Of a DNA stretch of 17,515 nucleotides, positions 13,617 through 17,515 are shown in pieces. The position numbers and the translations under genes are program-made. The number at the start of each line of letters is the position of its first letter. Position 1 is the stretch's first letter. Source of the stretch: an uncultured Ruminococcus sp. (lineage in GTDB: Bacteria > Bacillota > Clostridia > Oscillospirales > Ruminococcaceae); the NCBI GenBank assembly GCA_910577575.1, contig CAJTOG010000039.1:1-17515 (forward strand), read 5' to 3'. Below the pieces are notes generated by a model. That model had not been told where the DNA came from, searched no databases, and worked only from the letters and a program-made list of their open reading frames with translations.

Positions 13617-14641
13617 TATTTATTATCCTCCTTTTCAAGGGCAACTTTTTCAGGATTTTCAGACTTTATTTCATCGTAAAGCTCCTGAATACCTGATTTC
13701 GATGACTGTTTGTTAATAAGCTTAACAAATACAGCCTCAAGGTCCGGCTTTTCGGTATAGATTTCAGAAATTTGTATATTGTTCTTAATCAGTTCGGACA
13801 TGATGCTGTTTTTAATTTCATCGCTGTCGCCTTCAAGCTGAACGGTGAAACTGAAAAAATCATTGCCTTCTGTATTGATTTTGCTTATTTCCTTAACGCC
13901 TTTGGTAAGTTCGATAATATTTGAAGCTGTAGCTCTGCTTCCCTTGATTTTGATATGGAGAATCATATTTCCACCGAGTGATTTCTCAAGATTTTCTATA
14001 GTATCAACAGCTTTTATGTCGCCTTTGTTAATGATGACAACTCTGTCGCATACTGCACTTACTTCTGAAAGAATATGCGAGCTGAAAATAACAGAATGTT
14101 CTTTTTTTAAATCCTTGATGATGTTTCTTACTTCAACAACTTGATTGGGGTCAAGACCTACGGTAGGTTCGTCAAGAATTAAGAATTTAGGATTTCCGAG
14201 GAGTGCCTGAGCAAACCCGACACGCTGTTTATAGCCCTTTGAAAGATTTTTTATGAGCTTGTCTTTCACATCAGTAATCTTCAGGAGTTCCATAGCACGT
14301 TTTATTTCGCTGCTTTTTTTAGTTGCCGGAATACGTTTCAGACCTGCACAAAATGAAAGGTATTCCTTAACTCTCATGTCGGGATAAACAGGTGGAATTT
14401 CAGGAAGATATCCGATATTTCGTTTTGCTTTTACAGGTTCTTTGGAAATGTCATTTCCGCAGATATTTACCGTTCCTGATGTCATTGGAAGGTAGCCTGC
14501 AATCATGTTCATGGTAGTTGATTTTCCTGCACCGTTAGGTCCAAGGAAACCAAGAATCTCATTATCGTTTATTGTAAAGCTTATGTTGTTTACGGCTCTG
14601 TTATTTCCGTAAAACTTTGTCAGATTTTCAATAGTAATCAT
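13616..14641 (-). CDS. ABC transporter ATPase (GldA-like)
   Basis: 341-aa nucleotide-binding subunit. Walker A GPNGAGKST (34-42), a Q-loop position occupied by Glu81 in YLPEIPP as usual for this subfamily, signature LSKGYKQR (133-140), Walker B FLILDEP (153-159), D-loop Asp164 and switch His189. The C-terminal extension (about 220-341) is charged and ends in a Glu/Lys tail; such extensions occur in ABC-2 ATPases of the NatA/GldA type. AAAGGAG (14648-14654 on plus) lies 6 nt before the ATG. It is the first gene of a four-gene unit in which consecutive genes overlap by one base or lie 6 bp apart. The minus-strand -10 candidate is TATAAT at 14674-14669, but no good -35 is seen. Confidence 0.95.
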   Translation of the reverse strand: MITIENLTKFYGNNRAVNNISFTINDNEILGFLGPNGAGKSTTMNMIAGYLPMTSGTVNICGNDISKEPVKAKRNIGYLPEIPPVYPDMRVKEYLSFCAGLKRIPATKKSSEIKRAMELLKITDVKDKLIKNLSKGYKQRVGFAQALLGNPKFLILDEPTVGLDPNQVVEVRNIIKDLKKEHSVIFSSHILSEVSAVCDRVVIINKGDIKAVDTIENLEKSLGGNMILHIKIKGSRATASNIIELTKGVKEISKINTEGNDFFSFTVQLEGDSDEIKNSIMSELIKNNIQISEIYTEKPDLEAVFVKLINKQSSKSGIQELYDEIKSENPEKVALEKEDNK

Positions 14642-14736
14642 GAGCTTCTCCTTTCGTTAAATTAATATATTATAAGTACGCCGCCGCACAAAATAATCAT
14701 GCTTTTATATTATTGCAAAATTATATTAATGTAAGA

Positions 14737-14762
14737 TTAACAAATTATATACAATTTGTTAA
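14737..14762. promoter_or_regulatory. Perfect palindrome, candidate operator
   Basis: TTAACAAATT (14737-14746) and AATTTGTTAA (14753-14762) are exact complements with a 6-bp spacer; one more A-T pair extends it. It lies 63 bp upstream of the minus-strand -10 candidate of the ABC operon. Its arm sequence TTTGTTAA recurs twice nearer the GH48 promoter. Confidence 0.5.
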
Positions 14763-14941
14763 TTTAAAAAAATCCGGAGTCTGCCACTGTGCAAAATATA
14801 AAAAAATTATACAAAATATCTGTGTAAAATATGTGAAAGAATATTGTGGGAGTGATGAATTTTAGAGAATAGGTTAAGTTAATATATTTGTTAAATTTTC
14901 ATTCATAATCAGACGTTTCTGCTTCATTTTACAGTAGACAA

Positions 14942-14998
14942 AATGCACAAAAAATATTTTCATAATTGTGCATTGCAACAAAAATCACTTTGTTAAAT
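14942..14998. promoter_or_regulatory. Shared cellulosome-gene box and TTTGTTAA element
   Basis: AATGCACAA (14942-14950) and TTGTGCATT (14966-14974) form a perfect 9-bp inverted repeat. The right arm begins TTGTGCAT-N4-ACAAAAA (14966-14984), the composite also present upstream of GH26 at 2570-2588. A TTTGTTAAAT element at 14989-14998 repeats 14887-14896. All lie within 80 bp of the GH48 -35 box. Confidence 0.55.
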
Positions 14999-15018
14999 AC
15001 CTAAAATCCGCCAAACTG

Positions 15019-15047
15019 TTGACATAAGACAAATTATAAACTATAAT
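15019..15047 (+). promoter_or_regulatory. Consensus sigma-A promoter of the GH48 gene
   Basis: TTGACA (15019-15024), a 17-bp spacer and TATAAT (15042-15047), an exact consensus. CTATAATTAAATT (15041-15053) is identical to the GH26 promoter segment. Initiation near 15054 gives a leader of about 145 nt. Strong expression fits GH48 being a major cellulosome component. Confidence 0.88.
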
Positions 15048-15096
15048 TAAATTGAAAATAGTTTGAGAATTGTGTGTAATCTTTATGATGCTGCAC

Positions 15097-15141
15097 ACAC
15101 TATACGAAGTATTTTCGTATGTGTCTGTCAGAAACGGACGG
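15097..15141 (+). promoter_or_regulatory. 5'UTR hairpins of the GH48 transcript
   Basis: ATACGAA (15102-15108) pairs with TTCGTAT (15114-15120), extended by ACAC (15097-15100) with GTGT (15121-15124) around a single bulged T. CTGTC (15125-15129) and GACGG (15137-15141) form a second, smaller stem. An upstream TGTGTGT (15071-15077) could compete for the CACAC strand of the first stem. An mRNA-stabilising or regulatory leader is possible. Confidence 0.45.
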
Positions 15142-15198
15142 TTAAATTATTATCCATATTTTAAAACCAAATTATATTTATGAGAGGGGTAAAAAACT

Positions 15199-17515
15199 AT
15201 GATAAGCAAGAAGAACAAGGCTCTTACAGCCGGCATTCTCGCAGCTGCTATGTCAGCTACAGCAATCGTTCCTGCATTTGCTTCTGCTGCTACTGAGTAT
15301 GCAACAGAAGGCGGTGCTAATGAATCATATGCTAAAATGTTCGAATCACTCTACGCTGATGTTATTACAAACGGTATTGAAAACGGCTATTTGAGCGATA
15401 AGACAAACGGCGATTCATTCGGTATTCCTTACCATTCAGTTGAAACACTCTGCGTTGAAGCTCCTGACTATGGTCATGAAACAACATCTGAAGCTATGTC
15501 ATATATGGCTTGGATTACAGCTATGCACGATGTTCTTGCTGAAAAAGGTATAATCAGTGATTCCAACAGAGACCTTGAAAAAGGTTGGAAAACTGTTGAA
15601 GCTATTATTCCGGGTTGGTCCGAGAGTGCTTATGACGGCAGTCAGACTATTAACGGCGGTATCAATTACAAATCAATCTGGGCTCTTGATTCACTCAAAG
15701 CTGACACTGCTACAGAAGAAGCTCAGCCGGAACTCTATCCTTCAAAACAGAACGGTGTTGACGCTTATAACCCGATTTTCAACGATTTCAAATCAGCTTA
15801 CGGCAGTGACAACGGCTACTATCTGATGCACTGGCTCGCTGACGTTGATGACTGGTATGGCTTCGGCGGCGGCAACAATCAGTTCACATTCATCAATACT
15901 TTCCAGCGTGGTGAACAGGAGTCATGTTTTGAAACTGTTCCGCAGCCATGTATTGAAGAACTTTTATACGGTATGCCAAGTAGTGACAAGGATAACGGAA
16001 ACGGTATCAAAGCTATCTTTAATGGTGTTGGCAAGGTTCCTGTACAGTATGCATTTACAAATGCTCCTGACGCTGAAGACCGTGCTATTCAGGCTATCTA
16101 CTTTGCAAATCAGTTCGGTCTTGATACCGGTGAACTTTCAGGTCTTGCTGGTAAGATGGGTGACCAGTGCCGTAACGATATGTTTGATAAGTATTATAAG
16201 GCTATCGGCTGTCAGAATATCGGAACACAGTCATCCGGTCTTGATTCACAGCACTTCCTCATGGCTTGGTATACTTCATGGGGCGGAGCTACAAATGTAA
16301 GCTATGGTGATTACAACTGGGCTTGGCAGATTGGATGTTCACATTCACACCAGTTCTATCAGAACCCGCTTGCTGCTTACGCTCTTGCATATGACCCTGC
16401 TATCAGTGCAGGCATGAAGGCTGCAAATGCTAAGTCTGACTATGAGAAATCAGTTCAGAGACAGATTGAAATGTATCTCTGGCTCCAGTCTGCTGACGGT
16501 CCTTTCGCTGGCGGATGTACAAACTCTAAGAATGGTAAGTATGAAAAGTATGATGCTTCCGAATCTACATTCTATGATATGACTTATGTTGAACACCCTG
16601 TATATGCTGACCCAGGTTCTAACCATTGGATTGGTAACCAGGTATGGTCAACTCAGCGTCTTGCAGAACTTTACTACTATGTAAAGAAAAATGGTGATGA
16701 TTCAGCAGGTATGACATATGGCGGACTTTCTCTTGAAGAAGCTCTTGAGAAGCTTCTCAGCAGATGGGTTGAATGGTTCATCACAAATACTAAATTTGAT
16801 TATGTTGCAGAAGATGGCACAGAAATGAAGTATGCTATTCCTTCATCACTTGACTGGAGCGGTCAGCCTGCTACATGGAACGGAACATATGATGAAAATG
16901 CAAACAGTGGTCTTACATGTACAATAACAGGTTACGGTCAGGGCGACATCGGTTGTGTATCTTCACTTTGTAATACACTTATCTTCTATGCTGCTGCTAA
17001 TGGCATTGATGCAAGTGCGGCTTCAAATGCTAATAATACAGACCTTGCTGCTAAGGGTCTCTATATGGCTAACAAGCTTATGAGTCTCCAGTGGAATAAT
17101 GCACGTGACGAAATCGGTCTTGCATATGAGGATCACAATACAAACCTCAAGAGAATGTTTGAGCAGGAAGTTTATATTCCTAAGGATTACCACGGCACAA
17201 TGCCTGATGGTTCCAAGCTTGAAAACGGTGCAACATTCAGCTCTATCCGTGAAAGCTATGCTAACGACCCAATGTATCAGGAGTGTAAGAAGGTTTATGA
17301 TGCAACAGGTGCAACTGATGATTACTACTACACTCTTCACAGATTCTGGCATATGGGCGATACCCTCATGACAACAGGTACAATGGCACTTCTCTATCCG
17401 GAAGTTAAGCCACTTGAGGAAGGTGAAGATCCAACAACAAAGCCAACAGATAATCCGGACCTCAAGGTTACTCTCTGGGGAGATGCAAACTGTGATGGCA
17501 AGGTAACAATTGCTG
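15199..17515 (+). CDS. GH48 cellobiohydrolase with dockerin, 3' partial
   Basis: 772 residues are visible; the gene runs off the window inside its dockerin. GH48 enzymes are processive, reducing-end cellobiohydrolases and usually the dominant cellulosomal exocellulase. A signal peptide (MISKKNK, then a hydrophobic Ala-rich core to about residue 30) is followed by a GH48 catalytic domain to about 738. EAPDYGHETTSE (87-98) carries the two glutamates (Glu87 and Glu98) equivalent to the Glu44/Glu55 pair of Clostridium CelF, with Glu98 the proton donor. A short Thr/Pro linker leads to the dockerin (from Val757), whose first 16 residues equal those of the GH26 dockerin. The ATG at 15199 is preceded by a purine-rich GAGAGGGG (15182-15189), a slightly distant ribosome site. 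It has its own consensus promoter and structured leader. A dockerin, not CBM37, separates it from R. albus GH48. Confidence 0.96.
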   Translation, partial: MISKKNKALTAGILAAAMSATAIVPAFASAATEYATEGGANESYAKMFESLYADVITNGIENGYLSDKTNGDSFGIPYHSVETLCVEAPDYGHETTSEAMSYMAWITAMHDVLAEKGIISDSNRDLEKGWKTVEAIIPGWSESAYDGSQTINGGINYKSIWALDSLKADTATEEAQPELYPSKQNGVDAYNPIFNDFKSAYGSDNGYYLMHWLADVDDWYGFGGGNNQFTFINTFQRGEQESCFETVPQPCIEELLYGMPSSDKDNGNGIKAIFNGVGKVPVQYAFTNAPDAEDRAIQAIYFANQFGLDTGELSGLAGKMGDQCRNDMFDKYYKAIGCQNIGTQSSGLDSQHFLMAWYTSWGGATNVSYGDYNWAWQIGCSHSHQFYQNPLAAYALAYDPAISAGMKAANAKSDYEKSVQRQIEMYLWLQSADGPFAGGCTNSKNGKYEKYDASESTFYDMTYVEHPVYADPGSNHWIGNQVWSTQRLAELYYYVKKNGDDSAGMTYGGLSLEEALEKLLSRWVEWFITNTKFDYVAEDGTEMKYAIPSSLDWSGQPATWNGTYDENANSGLTCTITGYGQGDIGCVSSLCNTLIFYAAANGIDASAASNANNTDLAAKGLYMANKLMSLQWNNARDEIGLAYEDHNTNLKRMFEQEVYIPKDYHGTMPDGSKLENGATFSSIRESYANDPMYQECKKVYDATGATDDYYYTLHRFWHMGDTLMTTGTMALLYPEVKPLEEGEDPTTKPTDNPDLKVTLWGDANCDGKVTIA
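17467..17515 (+). repeat. Dockerin-encoding DNA repeat, copy 2 (cut by window end)
   Basis: Matches 4834-4882 in the GH26 gene at 46 of 49 bases. The similarity reaches the window end, so its full extent in the GH48 dockerin is not visible. Confidence 0.8.

Larger units (their letters stand above)
14642..15198. other. Regulatory intergenic region, ABC operon to GH48
   Basis: No credible gene occurs in these 557 bp. From left to right they hold the ABC operon ribosome site and weak -10, a perfect palindrome (14737-14762), three CAAAATAT-like copies (14792, 14812 and 14825), TTTGTTAA boxes (14887 and 14989), a TTGTGCAT inverted repeat (14942-14974), the GH48 promoter and a leader of about 145 nt. 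The two operons are divergent, so operators here could act on both. Confidence 0.7.

Noticed and set aside
14669..14674. Firm promoter call for the ABC operon
   Set aside because: A TATAAT is present on the minus strand but no recognisable -35 lies 16-18 bp upstream, so it is only mentioned as a candidate.
14792..14832. CAAAATAT-like triplicate as a repeat array or CRISPR-like element
   Set aside because: Only 7-8 bases, unequal spacing (20 and 13 bp), in very AT-rich DNA; no CRISPR array or cas gene is present in the window.
15557..16300. Plus-strand ORFs of 89 and 151 aa inside GH48
   Set aside because: They are out-of-frame shadows; the GH48 frame is open throughout and carries all family motifs.

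Overview
The window is AT-rich, low-GC Gram-positive DNA. It carries two secreted plant-fibre enzymes that each end in (or run into) a Ruminococcus-type dockerin: a CBM35-GH26 mannanase and a GH48 cellobiohydrolase. A dockerin-bearing GH48 beside housekeeping genes typical of Clostridia/Oscillospiraceae (DUF6465, DUF1846, coaX, a split Gld-type ABC operon) points to a cellulosome-forming Ruminococcus close to R. flavefaciens or R. champanellensis. The genus is inferred from family knowledge; no search was run.

Layout. 1-73: tail of an unseen upstream transcription unit and its terminator. 209-1089: consensus promoter, HU (hup) and a Lys-rich DUF6465 protein, then a strong terminator. 1091-2511: a second consensus promoter, a two-helix membrane protein overlapping endonuclease III (nth), and an internally shortened YjbQ-like protein. 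2547-5142: regulatory repeats, promoter, 5'UTR hairpin, the GH26 gene and its terminator. 5167-6720: a 66-aa orphan ORF facing an eroded endonuclease V gene, then coaX and an 80-aa hypothetical, all three on the minus strand. 6757-6814: a perfectly symmetric divergent promoter between that minus-strand unit and coaBC (6841-8031). 8072-9925: a degraded Imm1-like gene and a DUF1846 gene, minus strand. 9954-14641: a tightly coupled minus-strand operon encoding ABC ATPase, permease, GldG-like protein and DUF4340 protein. 14642-15198: a 557-bp regulatory intergenic region. 15199-17515: the GH48 gene, cut by the window end inside its dockerin.

How the genes work together. CoaX (pantothenate to phosphopantothenate) and CoaBC (the next two steps) together cover the first three reactions of CoA synthesis and share a symmetric promoter. 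GH26 and GH48 are secreted and should dock on the same scaffoldin system. Their promoters share a TTGTGCAT-N4-ACAAAAA box placed 44 or 45 bp upstream of -35, plus an identical 13-nt -10/start-site segment. This suggests a common cellulosome regulon signal and is the best candidate here for something undescribed. Several genes show erosion: the endonuclease V remnant, the shortened YjbQ, the frameshifted Imm1-like gene, and a CoaBC lacking its usual active-site cysteine.
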